Below, in pieces: positions 1-8,192 of a stretch of DNA of 64,000 nt (position 1 is its first letter; each line of letters opens with the position of its first letter). The notes under the pieces are model-generated. The model saw only the letters and a program-made list of their open reading frames with translations, was not told where the DNA came from and ran no database searches. Position numbers and translations under genes: made by a program. Source of the stretch: Lentzea nigeriaca (lineage in GTDB: Bacteria; Actinomycetota; Actinomycetes; Mycobacteriales; Pseudonocardiaceae); contig NZ_JAFBCX010000008.1 of assembly GCF_016907955.1 (NCBI RefSeq), positions 124,001 to 188,000 of the forward strand. The letters are read 5' to 3'.

Positions 1-654
1 CAGGGCGCGCGGGAGAAGGCGCTGCGGGCGTTCCGCAACGGCAAGGTCGACGTGCTGGTCGCCACGGACGTGGCGGCGCGCGGCATCGACATCGACGACG
101 TGACGCACGTCATCAACTACCAGTGCCCCGAGGACGAGAAGACCTACGTGCACCGCATCGGCCGCACGGGCCGTGCCGGGCGCGAGGGTGTCGCCGTCAC
201 GTTCGTCGACTGGGACGAGACGACGCGCTGGAAGTCCGTCAACGAGCTGCTCAACCTGGGCATCGACGAGCCCGTGGAGACCTACTCCACCTCCGATCAC
301 CTGTTCGAGGACCTGGGCATCCCGTCCGGTTCCACGGGCAGGCTGCCGCTCAGCCACCGCACCCGCGCCGGTCTGGACGCCGAGGAGGAGGAGAAGCTCG
401 ACAACGGCAAGCGCAAGCGTCGTCGTCGCGGCGGCTCCAAGAGTGGCGCGGACCAGGCCGCACCCGAGGCGAGCGAGGAGACCAGGCCGAAGCGCACCCG
501 CAGCCGTACGCGCAGCCGCGCCGGTGTGCCGGTGGAGGGCCAGCAGGCGGAACCGACTGCTCCGGAAGCGGCCGACAAGCCCGCGTCGGACAAGCCGCGC
601 AGGCGTCGTCGTCGCCGTTCCTCTGCCGAACAGGCCGCTCCTTCGGCAGACTGA
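1..654 (+). CDS. DEAD-box ATP-dependent RNA helicase, C-terminal part (5' end outside window)
   Basis: The open frame runs in from the left edge and encodes the last 217 residues. Helicase motif V ([12 protein letters not shown]) and motif VI ([13 protein letters not shown]) of the RecA-like domain 2 are present, followed by a basic Arg/Lys-rich tail of about 100 residues typical of RhlE-type actinobacterial DEAD-box proteins. Such enzymes unwind RNA in ribosome assembly and RNA turnover, and the basic tail probably binds RNA. The Walker and DEAD motifs lie upstream of the window and cannot be checked. The next gene starts 4 nt after the stop, as in the mycobacterial Rv3211/Rv3212 pair, so the two are probably cotranscribed. 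Confidence 0.93.
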   Translation, partial: QGAREKALRAFRNGKVDVLVATDVAARGIDIDDVTHVINYQCPEDEKTYVHRIGRTGRAGREGVAVTFVDWDETTRWKSVNELLNLGIDEPVETYSTSDHLFEDLGIPSGSTGRLPLSHRTRAGLDAEEEEKLDNGKRKRRRRGGSKSGADQAAPEASEETRPKRTRSRTRSRAGVPVEGQQAEPTAPEAADKPASDKPRRRRRRRSSAEQAAPSAD

Positions 655-658
655 TCAC

Positions 659-2002
659 ATGTCGTCCCCCGGTTCCGACGTCACCGACATCGAGGACGTC
701 CTCGACGAGCCCGCGCACCAGCCGGAAACTGAGCCCGAGCTCGTCGGGAAACGTCCGCCCGCCCGGTCGTGGCGCACCCGCGCCGACTTCGTCGCGGTCG
801 CGCTGATCGCCGTGGTCTCGGTCGTCGCGGCAGTGCTGACCTGGGCGTTCAGCGATGCGCGTGGCACCACGTCGATCACGGGGCCTTCGTCGTGGGAGCC
901 GCTGCCCGAGGCCGCGGCGCTGCCACCGACGCTCGCCGAGGTGTGGCGCGCGAAGAGCGGCGCCACGCAGTGGCCAGTCGTCGTGCAGACCCCGTCGAAG
1001 GACACGGGCGAGGAGAAGCCGTCGACCGTCGTCACCGGCGACGGCGGCGAGGTCAACGGCCGCGACCCGCTGAGCGGTGACGTGCGGTGGACCTACAAGC
1101 GCGACCTGCCGCTGTGCACGGTGAGCACGGCGTGGGCCCGCGCGATGGCCCTGTACTCCAAAGGCACCAACTGCTCCGAGCTCACCTCGCTCGACGGCGT
1201 CACCGGTGAGCGGCGGGCGCAGCGCAACGGAGACGCGGAACCGGGCACGGCCCTGCTCAACGAGGGCTCGCACCTGATCACCACCGGGTCGAAGTACGTG
1301 GAGGTCTACCGCCGCGACGACCTGGTGAAGTCGCTCGAGTACGGCAGCCTGCGCGCGATCGTGAACCCGAACAAGCAGCCGCGGGTCGGCTGCACGTACG
1401 GCTCGGTGACCGTGACGTCCGGCAGGTTCGCGATGATCGAGCGCTGCCCGGACGACGGCACCGACCGGGTGTCGGTGCTCAAGCCGAACCCCGACAAGTC
1501 CGACGAGCCGAAGGTGTTCGCGAGTGTCCTGGCCGGCGGCAAGAACGCGCAGGTCGTGGCGGTGACGGAGAAGCTCGTCGCGGTGGCGATGCCGAACCCG
1601 AGCCGCCTCGTCGTGTTCGACGCCGAGACCGGCAACCAGATCACCGAGACCCCGATCGACGTGCCGGCGGTGGACTTCACCGACCCGCCGAACCACGTGA
1701 CCCGCGTGTTCGCCACCAAGACGAACGTCTTCTGGTTCACCGGTTCCAGGACGATGGCCCTCTCGCACGACACGCTCACTCCACTGTGGACGGCGGAGGG
1801 CACGGTCGGTGCCGGCACGACGCTCGCGGGCCGCGCGATCATCCCGGTGAAGGACGGCCTGAAGGTGTTCGAGCAGGCCACGGGCGAGGTCGTGGGCACG
1901 ATCCGGGTGAACCGCGACGGTTACACCGGCCCTGTGCAACTCGCCACAGCCGGTCCCGTCGTGCTCGAGCAGCGTGGCGAAACCCTGGTCGCGCTGCGAT
2001 AG
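659..2002 (+). CDS. Membrane-anchored PQQ-like beta-propeller protein (Rv3212-like)
   Basis: A 447-residue protein. ATG at 659 was chosen because it lies 4 nt after the helicase stop. An acidic cytoplasmic N-terminus is followed by one membrane segment (about residues 42-64) and a long extracellular part with repeated blade-like patterns (for example VVFDAETGNQITE and LKVFEQATGEVVGT) resembling PQQ-type propeller repeats. This matches the conserved membrane protein found directly after rhlE-type helicases in actinobacteria. Function unknown; a surface binding or scaffold role is a guess. Cysteines near the middle could form disulfides outside the cell. Confidence 0.8.
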   Translation: MSSPGSDVTDIEDVLDEPAHQPETEPELVGKRPPARSWRTRADFVAVALIAVVSVVAAVLTWAFSDARGTTSITGPSSWEPLPEAAALPPTLAEVWRAKSGATQWPVVVQTPSKDTGEEKPSTVVTGDGGEVNGRDPLSGDVRWTYKRDLPLCTVSTAWARAMALYSKGTNCSELTSLDGVTGERRAQRNGDAEPGTALLNEGSHLITTGSKYVEVYRRDDLVKSLEYGSLRAIVNPNKQPRVGCTYGSVTVTSGRFAMIERCPDDGTDRVSVLKPNPDKSDEPKVFASVLAGGKNAQVVAVTEKLVAVAMPNPSRLVVFDAETGNQITETPIDVPAVDFTDPPNHVTRVFATKTNVFWFTGSRTMALSHDTLTPLWTAEGTVGAGTTLAGRAIIPVKDGLKVFEQATGEVVGTIRVNRDGYTGPVQLATAGPVVLEQRGETLVALR

Positions 2003-2009
2003 TTCCCTC

Positions 2010-2888
2010 GTGTACTCGCAGATCAGCCCCCACCGGGCACAACGTGTCGACCTGCCGGGCCGCTACGGCACGATCGCGGCGCTGCGCGCGCCCGCGATGG
2101 GCGACGACGCGTTGCGCACGACGGCGCTGCTCGTGCCGGGCTACACGGGCTCCAAAGAGGACTTCGCGCCGATGATCGACCCGATCGCGGACGCCGGTTT
2201 CGAGGTGCTTGCGATCGACCTGCCGGGCCAGCAGGACTCGCCGGGCCCGGACGACGAGGCGCTCTACCGCCCCGGCCCGCTGGGGTCGGTGGTCGCCGAG
2301 CTGATCGAGAAGATCGCCGCCGACGGCCGCCGCGTGCTACTGCTCGGCCACTCCTACGGAGGCCTCGTGGCCAGGGCCGCGGTGTTCGCGGGTGCGCCCA
2401 TCGCCGGTCTCACGCTGATGTCGTCCGGCCCGTCCGAACTGCCGGCCGGTGAGCGCCGCACGGTGCTCGAGGTCGGCGAGCACATGCTGAACGAACAGGG
2501 CGTCGAGGGCACCCAGAAGCTGAACGAGCTGCGGTCGTCGCAGAACCCGGCGTGGGCCGCGCTGCCGCAGGAGCTGAAGGACTTCTACCGCACCAGGTTC
2601 CTCAAGTCGCCCGCCGCCGCGTTGCTCGGCATGGGCAACGGCCTGCGCTACGAACCGGACCAGGTCGCGAAGCTGGCCCGTGCACTGCGGTCGTCGGGCA
2701 TCCCGGCCCTGGTGGTGTGCGGCGACGCGGACGACGCGTGGAGCCCAGCCGCCCAGCGCGACATGGCTGAGCGGCTGGACGCCGACTTCGCGGTGCTGCC
2801 CGGCGTGATGCACTCGCCGAACACCGAGGCACCACACGAGCTCATCGCCACGCTGCTGCCGACGTGGCGGGCCTGGCTGACGTCCTGA
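2010..2888 (+). CDS. Alpha/beta hydrolase (lysophospholipase/esterase-like)
   Basis: A 292-residue protein. GTG at 2010 lies 7 nt after the preceding stop; the longer frame from 1974 would overlap that gene. The nucleophile elbow GHSYGG puts the catalytic Ser at about residue 115. CGDADDAW supplies the likely acid and VMHSPNTEAP the His. The family hydrolyses esters or lipids; the substrate here is not predictable. There is no signal peptide, so it is probably cytoplasmic. It is likely the last gene of the helicase operon, since its stop abuts the convergent stop of the secreted protein gene. Confidence 0.85.
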   Translation: MYSQISPHRAQRVDLPGRYGTIAALRAPAMGDDALRTTALLVPGYTGSKEDFAPMIDPIADAGFEVLAIDLPGQQDSPGPDDEALYRPGPLGSVVAELIEKIAADGRRVLLLGHSYGGLVARAAVFAGAPIAGLTLMSSGPSELPAGERRTVLEVGEHMLNEQGVEGTQKLNELRSSQNPAWAALPQELKDFYRTRFLKSPAAALLGMGNGLRYEPDQVAKLARALRSSGIPALVVCGDADDAWSPAAQRDMAERLDADFAVLPGVMHSPNTEAPHELIATLLPTWRAWLTS

Positions 2889-3323
2889 TCAGTACGAGAG
2901 CTTGATCTCCCGCTCGTCGGTCGCGGCGTGCGGGTAGGCGCTCACGTCGGCCTTCGCGAACGCCTTGCCCGGCCAGAAGGCCAGGTTCTGCGCGGCGACG
3001 GTGACCGTGGTGGTCTCGAACCCGCCGGTGCAGTTGACGGTCTTGGAAGCGTTGCCTGAAGCGATGCGGCCGAACACGTTCTGGGTGACGTTCACGTACA
3101 CGTAGCCCGTCGACGGCAACGAGGTCCGCGGGCAAGCGTAGGTGACCTGCACCTCGATCGCCGCGCCCCAGGTCTTGATCTTCGCGTCCGGCTCGACTCT
3201 GATCAGCGCCAGCGAAGGCGAGTCCGCGCTCACGGCCGCCATACCCGGCGCGATGGACGCGAGAAGCGCGCCACCCGCGACGGCGGCGACCGCCAGCGTC
3301 TTGCCGCCGGAGAACTTCATCAT
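2889..3323 (-). CDS. Small secreted protein, unknown function
   Basis: A 144-residue protein with a clear Sec signal peptide: a basic start, a hydrophobic core and probable cleavage after GMAA near residue 31. The mature part of about 113 residues contains two cysteines (in YACPR and VNCTGG) that could form one disulfide, and looks beta-rich. I do not recognise a domain. Two adjacent ATG codons (3323 and 3320) can serve as start; the first overlaps the stop of the upstream membrane protein gene by 4 nt (ATGA), so translation is probably coupled. Confidence 0.7.
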   Translation of the reverse strand: MMKFSGGKTLAVAAVAGGALLASIAPGMAAVSADSPSLALIRVEPDAKIKTWGAAIEVQVTYACPRTSLPSTGYVYVNVTQNVFGRIASGNASKTVNCTGGFETTTVTVAAQNLAFWPGKAFAKADVSAYPHAATDEREIKLSY

Positions 3324-4633
3324 GCTCGTACCCCCTCAACCACTCCGTCCCTTGTGGACGGAAATCCCAGACCGGCGCAGAGACCGGCGACGACGAGCAC
3401 GACGGGCAGGTGCCAGAGGAAGTCGAAACCGCTGTGCACCAGCACGACGACGACAGCCGCCATCGCCCCTGCCCACAACGGGGTCCCGCGCCCTCGCCAC
3501 ATGGCGATCAGCACGGCCGCCACCACCCCCAGCGCCAGCAGCAGTCCGACGGCCCCCAGCTCGACGAGCACCTGGAGGTACTCGTTGTGCACGTAACGCA
3601 TCACACGGGCGCCTTCGTTGCCCCGGTCGAAGAAGAAAGATGCATTTCCTGGTCCGGCGCCGAGCAGCGGCGAGCGGGACACCAGCTCCAGCGCCGCACC
3701 GGTGGCGTCGGTGCGGTCGGGTGAGCTGAACGAGATCCGCGTGGCCAACCGGCCGGAGAACCCGAACGCCGCCACCGCGCCACCGGCGACGAGCAGCAGC
3801 GCGACCGGGAGCACGAACCGGCCCAGCCTCGGCAAACCCAGCGCTGCCAACGCTCCCGCTACCAGTCCCGCCACCGCGAGCAACGGCCGCGGCTCGTCGT
3901 CCACCCGCATCGTCGGCAGCAGCGCGCCGACCGCGACCACAGCCCCGAGCAGCGACGGCGTGATCGCCACGACGGTCTTCTTCGCGCCCCAGAACACGCA
4001 GAGCACCAGCAGCCCCGCCGCCAGCGCGATCAACCCGGCCCGGCTCATCGTGGCGCCGATTCCGGTGCACAGCAGGAAAGTCATCACCGAGGTGAGCTGC
4101 GTGCGCTTCATGACGAGCGACAACACCGCGGCAACGGCCATCACAGCAGCGGCGGCGTTCGGGTAGGTCAACGTGGACGCGGCCCGCAGGAGCCCTTCCG
4201 CGACCGTCGTCCAGGCCTGGATCCGGAACACCACGGCGACCCAGCCACTGAAGGCGACCAGCGCCCCGACGCCTGCGACGACGGTGGCGAGCAGCTCACG
4301 TTGCTCCTGATCAGCCTGTGCCGCAACGAGAACCGCTGCCACGAACACACCGGCCGCTCCCACCGTCGGCAACGCCGACAGCAAGTTGCCTTCGAGCAGT
4401 CCGCGCACCAGCGCCCACAACGCGAGCGTTCCCCCCAGTGCCGCAACGAGGTTCGGCCGGGGACGCGCCAGCACGACGGCCACGCCGACCAGCAACCCCG
4501 ACATCACCCTGCCTGGCAGGTAGTACCCGCCCTGCGCGACGACGGCCGCCGCGAAGGCGGCGAGAAGGAACAGGCTCGGCATCGGCAACGCGACCGAATC
4601 CCGGCGCGCGTCAACCACATTCCCCGCGGTCAT
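3320..4633 (-). CDS. O-antigen ligase/polymerase-like integral membrane protein
   Basis: A 437-residue polytopic protein with about ten or more hydrophobic segments and a large loop before the last helices carrying a GAGPGNASFFF motif and a YVHNEYLQVLVELG motif. The latter is the hallmark of the Wzy_C/O-antigen ligase family (H-N-x-Y/F-L). These proteins transfer or polymerise lipid-linked glycans at the outer membrane face; in a Gram-positive actinomycete a glycosyl or cell-wall glycan role is likely. ATG at 4633 was preferred over the longer frame to 4681. It is coupled to the downstream secreted-protein gene by a 4-nt overlap. Confidence 0.75.
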   Translation of the reverse strand: MTAGNVVDARRDSVALPMPSLFLLAAFAAAVVAQGGYYLPGRVMSGLLVGVAVVLARPRPNLVAALGGTLALWALVRGLLEGNLLSALPTVGAAGVFVAAVLVAAQADQEQRELLATVVAGVGALVAFSGWVAVVFRIQAWTTVAEGLLRAASTLTYPNAAAAVMAVAAVLSLVMKRTQLTSVMTFLLCTGIGATMSRAGLIALAAGLLVLCVFWGAKKTVVAITPSLLGAVVAVGALLPTMRVDDEPRPLLAVAGLVAGALAALGLPRLGRFVLPVALLLVAGGAVAAFGFSGRLATRISFSSPDRTDATGAALELVSRSPLLGAGPGNASFFFDRGNEGARVMRYVHNEYLQVLVELGAVGLLLALGVVAAVLIAMWRGRGTPLWAGAMAAVVVVLVHSGFDFLWHLPVVLVVAGLCAGLGFPSTRDGVVEGVRA

Positions 4634-4722
4634 AGGGCCCCCAGCTTTCGAAACCCGCCTCCCCAAGCGGATTGAGAGCACACTCTAGGGCGCGAGGGAC
4701 CGCGGCGGAAGCCCGAATCGCG

Positions 4723-5331
4723 TCAGCTGAGCAACACCGCGGTGAACGCTCCGAGCAACATGAACGGCCCGAACGGCAGCGTGCTCTTGAGCGTGACCTT
4801 GCGCAGGAGCAACAGGACCAGCGACACGACGGCCGACAGGATGAACGCCAGTGCGGCACCGAGGAGCAGCACCGGCCACCCGAGCCAGGCCAGCGCCAGG
4901 CCGATCACACCGGACAGCTTCACGTCGCCGTAGCCCATGCCCGCCGGGTTGACGAACTCGAGCACGCGGTAGACGAACGCGAGCAGCAGCCCGCCGAGCA
5001 CCGCGCGGCCGAGCGCGCCGACCGTGCCGCCGGTCAGAGCCGCCACGGTCAGCAGGATCAGCACCACGGGGTACGCGGGCAGCGTCAGCACGTCTGGCAG
5101 CCGTCGCACGGCCGTGTCGATGAACGCCAGCGCGACCCCGACCGCGCCGAGGCACGCGAACGCGAGGACCTCGACCGAGCCGGCGAACTTGATCGCGAGC
5201 AGGGCCAGCACGGCGGCCGACACCAGCGGCAACGCGATGCCGGTGCGCGTGAACCGGTTGACCAGGTCGCGCAGCGCGACACCGGAGGCGAGTCCGCCGA
5301 CAGCGCCGCCCACGGCCCAGAGAACAGTCAT
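4723..5331 (-). CDS. A24-family prepilin peptidase (TadV/CpaA-like)
   Basis: A 202-residue membrane aspartyl peptidase. The two catalytic aspartates are visible: Asp72 in AFIDTAVRRLPD and Asp136 in GMGYGDVKL (the GxGD signature). About six membrane helices are predicted. The N-terminal cysteine-rich methyltransferase domain of PilD-type enzymes is absent, as in Tad-type peptidases. It would cleave the Flp prepilins encoded divergently 200 nt away. The ATG at 5331 begins directly with a hydrophobic helix; the longer frame upstream is non-homologous-looking. Confidence 0.88.
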   Translation of the reverse strand: MTVLWAVGGAVGGLASGVALRDLVNRFTRTGIALPLVSAAVLALLAIKFAGSVEVLAFACLGAVGVALAFIDTAVRRLPDVLTLPAYPVVLILLTVAALTGGTVGALGRAVLGGLLLAFVYRVLEFVNPAGMGYGDVKLSGVIGLALAWLGWPVLLLGAALAFILSAVVSLVLLLLRKVTLKSTLPFGPFMLLGAFTAVLLS

Positions 5332-5404
5332 GCGGTCGACGGTAGATCGGTCGCCGAAGCAACGGAACGTGACGACGGCAAGTCTGGCCGAGGGGTCGAC
5401 AGCG

Positions 5405-5444
5405 TGTCCCCCGATCGACCGACATGTCCCCCGAAGTGCACTTC
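5405..5444. promoter_or_regulatory. Direct repeats and palindrome in the tad/prepilin peptidase divergent region
   Basis: Two exact copies of TGTCCCCCGA (5405-5414 and 5425-5434) are spaced exactly 20 bp apart, two helical turns. They are followed by a perfect 12-bp palindrome GAAGTGCACTTC (5433-5444). They lie between the prepilin peptidase gene and the first pilin gene, the expected place for a regulator of the pilus locus. The regulator is unknown; the response regulator at 13694 is one candidate. Confidence 0.45.
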
Positions 5445-5535
5445 CGTTACACCTTTTCGTCCGATACCGAACACCATCCGCCATCACGCAGAGTTTGCGC
5501 CGTCCCGAAAACCACTCCTCCCTCAGGAGACCGCA

Positions 5536-5724
5536 ATGCTCACCTTCCTCAGCTACGCGCAGACGTTCCTCACCCGCACCGTGAACCGCGAAGACGATCG
5601 CGGCGCCACAGCGGTCGAGTACGGCCTGATGGTCGCCCTCATCGCCATCGTGATCATCGGCGCCGTCACCGCCGTCGGCGTCAACCTCAACGATCTGTTC
5701 AACACGATCGCCGGCGCCCTCTAG
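5536..5724 (+). CDS. Flp/Fap-type pilin, first copy
   Basis: A 62-residue prepilin. A 23-residue polar leader ends in DDRG, followed by ATAVEYGLMVALIAIVI, the standard Flp processing site (G before ATAVEYGL) with the conserved Glu at +4 or +5 and a single hydrophobic helix. A strong Shine-Dalgarno (CAGGAGA, about 5524-5530) precedes the ATG. After cleavage by the A24 peptidase it would be the major subunit of the Tad pilus. First gene of the tad operon. Confidence 0.92.
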   Translation: MLTFLSYAQTFLTRTVNREDDRGATAVEYGLMVALIAIVIIGAVTAVGVNLNDLFNTIAGAL

Positions 5725-5726
5725 CG

Positions 5727-5882
5727 ATGAAGCGTCGGCGTGGTCCAGACCGCGGCGCCACGGCCGTCGAGTACGGCCTGATGCTGGCGCTGATCGCGGT
5801 CGCCGCAATGGTGGCCATCACCGCGGTCGGCGAGAACATGGAAGCGATGTTCACGATCATCGCCGACCTGCTCAATGTCTGA
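5727..5882 (+). CDS. Flp-type pilin, second copy
   Basis: A 51-residue prepilin starting 2 nt after the first pilin stop. It has a short basic leader (MKRRRGPDRG) and then ATAVEYGLMLALIAVAAM, the same processing signature as its neighbour. The C-terminus differs (ENMEAMFTIIADLLNV), so it is probably a second or minor pilin from tandem duplication rather than an identical copy. Confidence 0.9.
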   Translation: MKRRRGPDRGATAVEYGLMLALIAVAAMVAITAVGENMEAMFTIIADLLNV

Positions 5883-5947
5883 AAGTCTCCTGTCCCGCGC
5901 GGCCGGCGATCCCTTCCCGCCGGCCGCGCATTTTCTTCGGAGCGGTC

Positions 5948-6349
5948 ATGACGAACAAGGCTCGCGATCGCGGCGCGACCGCTGTCGAAGTCGCTTTGCT
6001 GATGCCGATTCTCCTGCTACTGGTGATGGGCATCATCGACTTCGGGCGCGCGCTGAACGCCCAGGTCACTCTCACCCAGGCGGCACGTGAAGGCGTCCGC
6101 GTCGCCGCGTTGAAACAGCCCGACCCCGCCGGACGAACACAGACCGCGGCCACCGGGCTGTCGGGCGTCGGAGTCGCGGTCACCGCCTGCCCCTCGACGC
6201 CCACACCGGGCTCCGACGCCCAGGTTCAGGCCACCTACACCTTCACCTTCGTCACACCGATCGGCGACCTCGCCGGGATGTTCGGCGGCGGTGGCTACGG
6301 TTCCCCGATCACCTTGAGCGCCAAGGGAGTCATGCCGTGCGAAGGATGA
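5948..6349 (+). CDS. TadE-family pilus assembly protein
   Basis: A 133-residue pseudopilin. A short N-terminus carries DRGATAVEVALLMPILLLLVM, which resembles the Flp cleavage motif and TM helix, followed by GRALNAQVTLTQAAREGVR, characteristic of TadE. The extracellular part is about 95 residues and contains a pair of cysteines. TadE-like proteins are processed by the prepilin peptidase and act as minor subunits or initiators. The gene overlaps the following tadG-like gene by 13 nt if the GTG start is used. Confidence 0.88.
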   Translation: MTNKARDRGATAVEVALLMPILLLLVMGIIDFGRALNAQVTLTQAAREGVRVAALKQPDPAGRTQTAATGLSGVGVAVTACPSTPTPGSDAQVQATYTFTFVTPIGDLAGMFGGGGYGSPITLSAKGVMPCEG

Positions 6350-7419
6350 GAACTGACGACCGCGGCGCGCTCGGCGTGCTGATCGCCATCCTGCTGGGCT
6401 TCGGCGTGCTGCTCGGCATGGGCGCGATCGTCATCGACGTCGGCAGCATCTACCAGGAGCGGGCCGAGCTGCAGAACGGCGCCGACGCGGGTGCGCTCGC
6501 CGTCGCCCAGGGCTGCGCCAAGGGCAAGTCGACCTGTCTGCCGAACGGGGCGAACCCCTACGCCAACAACAACGCCAAGGACGACGTGTCCGCTGTAGAC
6601 AAGGTGTGCGGGTCCGACGGCTTCGGTGTCCTGTCGTCCTGCAGTGCCTCGACCGGCGCGATCACCGACTGCCCGGCCAAACCGGCTTCGGGCACCAAGT
6701 ACGTGGACGTGCACACCTCGACGCAGACCTCGGGTGGCGGCACGCTGCTCCCACCGTGGTTCGCTCGAACGTTGGCGGGCAACGGTTCCTACGACGGCAC
6801 GCAAGTCAAGGCCTGCTCTCGCGCCGCGTGGGGCCCGCCGAAGACCGCGACCACGATCGCGCTCACGATCTCGTGGTGCGAGTGGTCGACAGCGACCTCG
6901 GGCGGCACGGTGTTCGGCCCGACACCTCCCACCACGCCGCCGTTGTCCGCACATCGGGTGCTCAAGCTGCACACGACCAGCGGCACGGGCTGCCCCGGCG
7001 GCCCATCCGGATCTGACGGTCCCGGTGAGTTCGGCTGGGTCGACGAGGCCGACAACGACTGTTCCGTGCTGATCAACAACAACACCTACAGCTCTGACAC
7101 CGGTGCCTCGGCCGGCAAGGACTGCAAGACCGCGCTCCAGGCTTCGTGGTCCTCACGCACGCCGGTCTGGCTGCCCATCTACACCAACGTGGCCGGCACT
7201 GGCACCGGTGGCACCTACACGCTCTCGGGCTTCGCCGGCTTCGTGATCACCGGGTACTGGCTCCCCGGCGCGTCGCAGAAGGACTGGCTGACCGGCAAGA
7301 ACGAATGCACTGGCTCGGACAAGTGCATTGCCGGCTACTTCGTCCAGGGCCTCATCCCCTCCACCGGCACCATCGGCGGCCCCGATCTCGGTGCCCGCAT
7401 CGTCCAGCTCACCGGCTGA
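6337..7419 (+). CDS. TadG-like/Flp pilus-associated protein
   Basis: A 360-residue protein with a single N-terminal membrane helix preceded by DDRGALGVL and followed by SIYQERAELQNGADAGALA, the putative Flp pilus-assembly TadE/G-like signature. The long extracellular region is rich in Gly, Thr, Ser and cysteine (about 14 Cys), so multiple disulfides are likely. Both GTG at 6337 and ATG at 6346 are possible starts; the ATG would shorten the overlap with tadE. It is probably a surface-exposed minor pilin or adhesin-like assembly factor. Confidence 0.82.
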   Translation: MRRMRTDDRGALGVLIAILLGFGVLLGMGAIVIDVGSIYQERAELQNGADAGALAVAQGCAKGKSTCLPNGANPYANNNAKDDVSAVDKVCGSDGFGVLSSCSASTGAITDCPAKPASGTKYVDVHTSTQTSGGGTLLPPWFARTLAGNGSYDGTQVKACSRAAWGPPKTATTIALTISWCEWSTATSGGTVFGPTPPTTPPLSAHRVLKLHTTSGTGCPGGPSGSDGPGEFGWVDEADNDCSVLINNNTYSSDTGASAGKDCKTALQASWSSRTPVWLPIYTNVAGTGTGGTYTLSGFAGFVITGYWLPGASQKDWLTGKNECTGSDKCIAGYFVQGLIPSTGTIGGPDLGARIVQLTG

Positions 7420-7434
7420 AACCCAGGAGTAGTC

Positions 7435-8184
7435 ATGAAGAACCGCGCATTGATCATCATCCTGGCGGTGTTGCTGGCCGTCTGCGGCAGCGCCGGGGTG
7501 TTCCTTTACGTCCGTAGCGCCGACACGCGTGCGATCGCGGGACAGCAGGCCGTCACCGTGCTCGTCGCCAAGGAACGCATCCCGGCCGGCACCAACGCAA
7601 AGTCGTTGAAAGACCTGGTGGAACAACAGCAGATGCCCAAGAGCAGCGTTCCGGAGAACTTCATGTCCGAAGTGGACTCCTCGATCGATAAACTCGTCAC
7701 CTCGTCGGAGGTCGCCGAGGGCCAGCTGGTCACCAAGGCGTTGTTCACCGAGGAAGCCTCGCTCTCCAAGGGCATCTCCATCCCTGATGGGATGATCGCG
7801 GTGACCGTGCCGACCGAGGCCTGGCAACGCGCCGGCGGGCTCATCCAGAAGGGCTCGAAGGTCGCGGTCTTCGACACGTTCACCGTGCTGGACGGCAAGG
7901 GCAACACCCCGTCCGGTGACGGTCTTTCCAAGACCTACGAACACAACCAGTCCACCCGCCTGCTGCTCTCCGGCCTCGAGGTGCTCTCCGTCGTCGACGA
8001 GAAGAAGGCCTCCGAGAACGGCGACGTCGGCAAGGCGATCGTCACGGTCGCGGTGAAGCAGGCGGACGCGGAGAAGCTCATCCACGGCCAGCAGACCGGA
8101 ACGCTCTACTTCGCGCTGCTCGGCGGCAAGTCCGAGGTCGCGCCGGGCAACGGCGTCGACAACCGCTCCCTGTTCGGAAACTGA
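7435..8184 (+). CDS. RcpC/CpaB-type Flp pilus assembly protein (SAF domain)
   Basis: A 249-residue protein with an N-terminal membrane helix (about residues 5-27) and a SAF-like region (AVTVLVAKERIPAGTNA at about 40-56) followed by an RcpC domain. In Tad systems RcpC/CpaB is an envelope component that gates or stabilises the assembly machine. An SD-like AGGAG lies before the ATG. It sits at the canonical place between the tadE/G genes and the ATPases. Confidence 0.85.
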   Translation: MKNRALIIILAVLLAVCGSAGVFLYVRSADTRAIAGQQAVTVLVAKERIPAGTNAKSLKDLVEQQQMPKSSVPENFMSEVDSSIDKLVTSSEVAEGQLVTKALFTEEASLSKGISIPDGMIAVTVPTEAWQRAGGLIQKGSKVAVFDTFTVLDGKGNTPSGDGLSKTYEHNQSTRLLLSGLEVLSVVDEKKASENGDVGKAIVTVAVKQADAEKLIHGQQTGTLYFALLGGKSEVAPGNGVDNRSLFGN

Positions 8185-8192
8185 GGCGCGCC

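Noticed and set aside
350-1939. 529-codon open frame on the minus strand
   Set aside because: It is antisense to the helicase tail and the propeller protein gene, His/Arg-rich in the way of GC-rich shadow frames, and lacks any domain.
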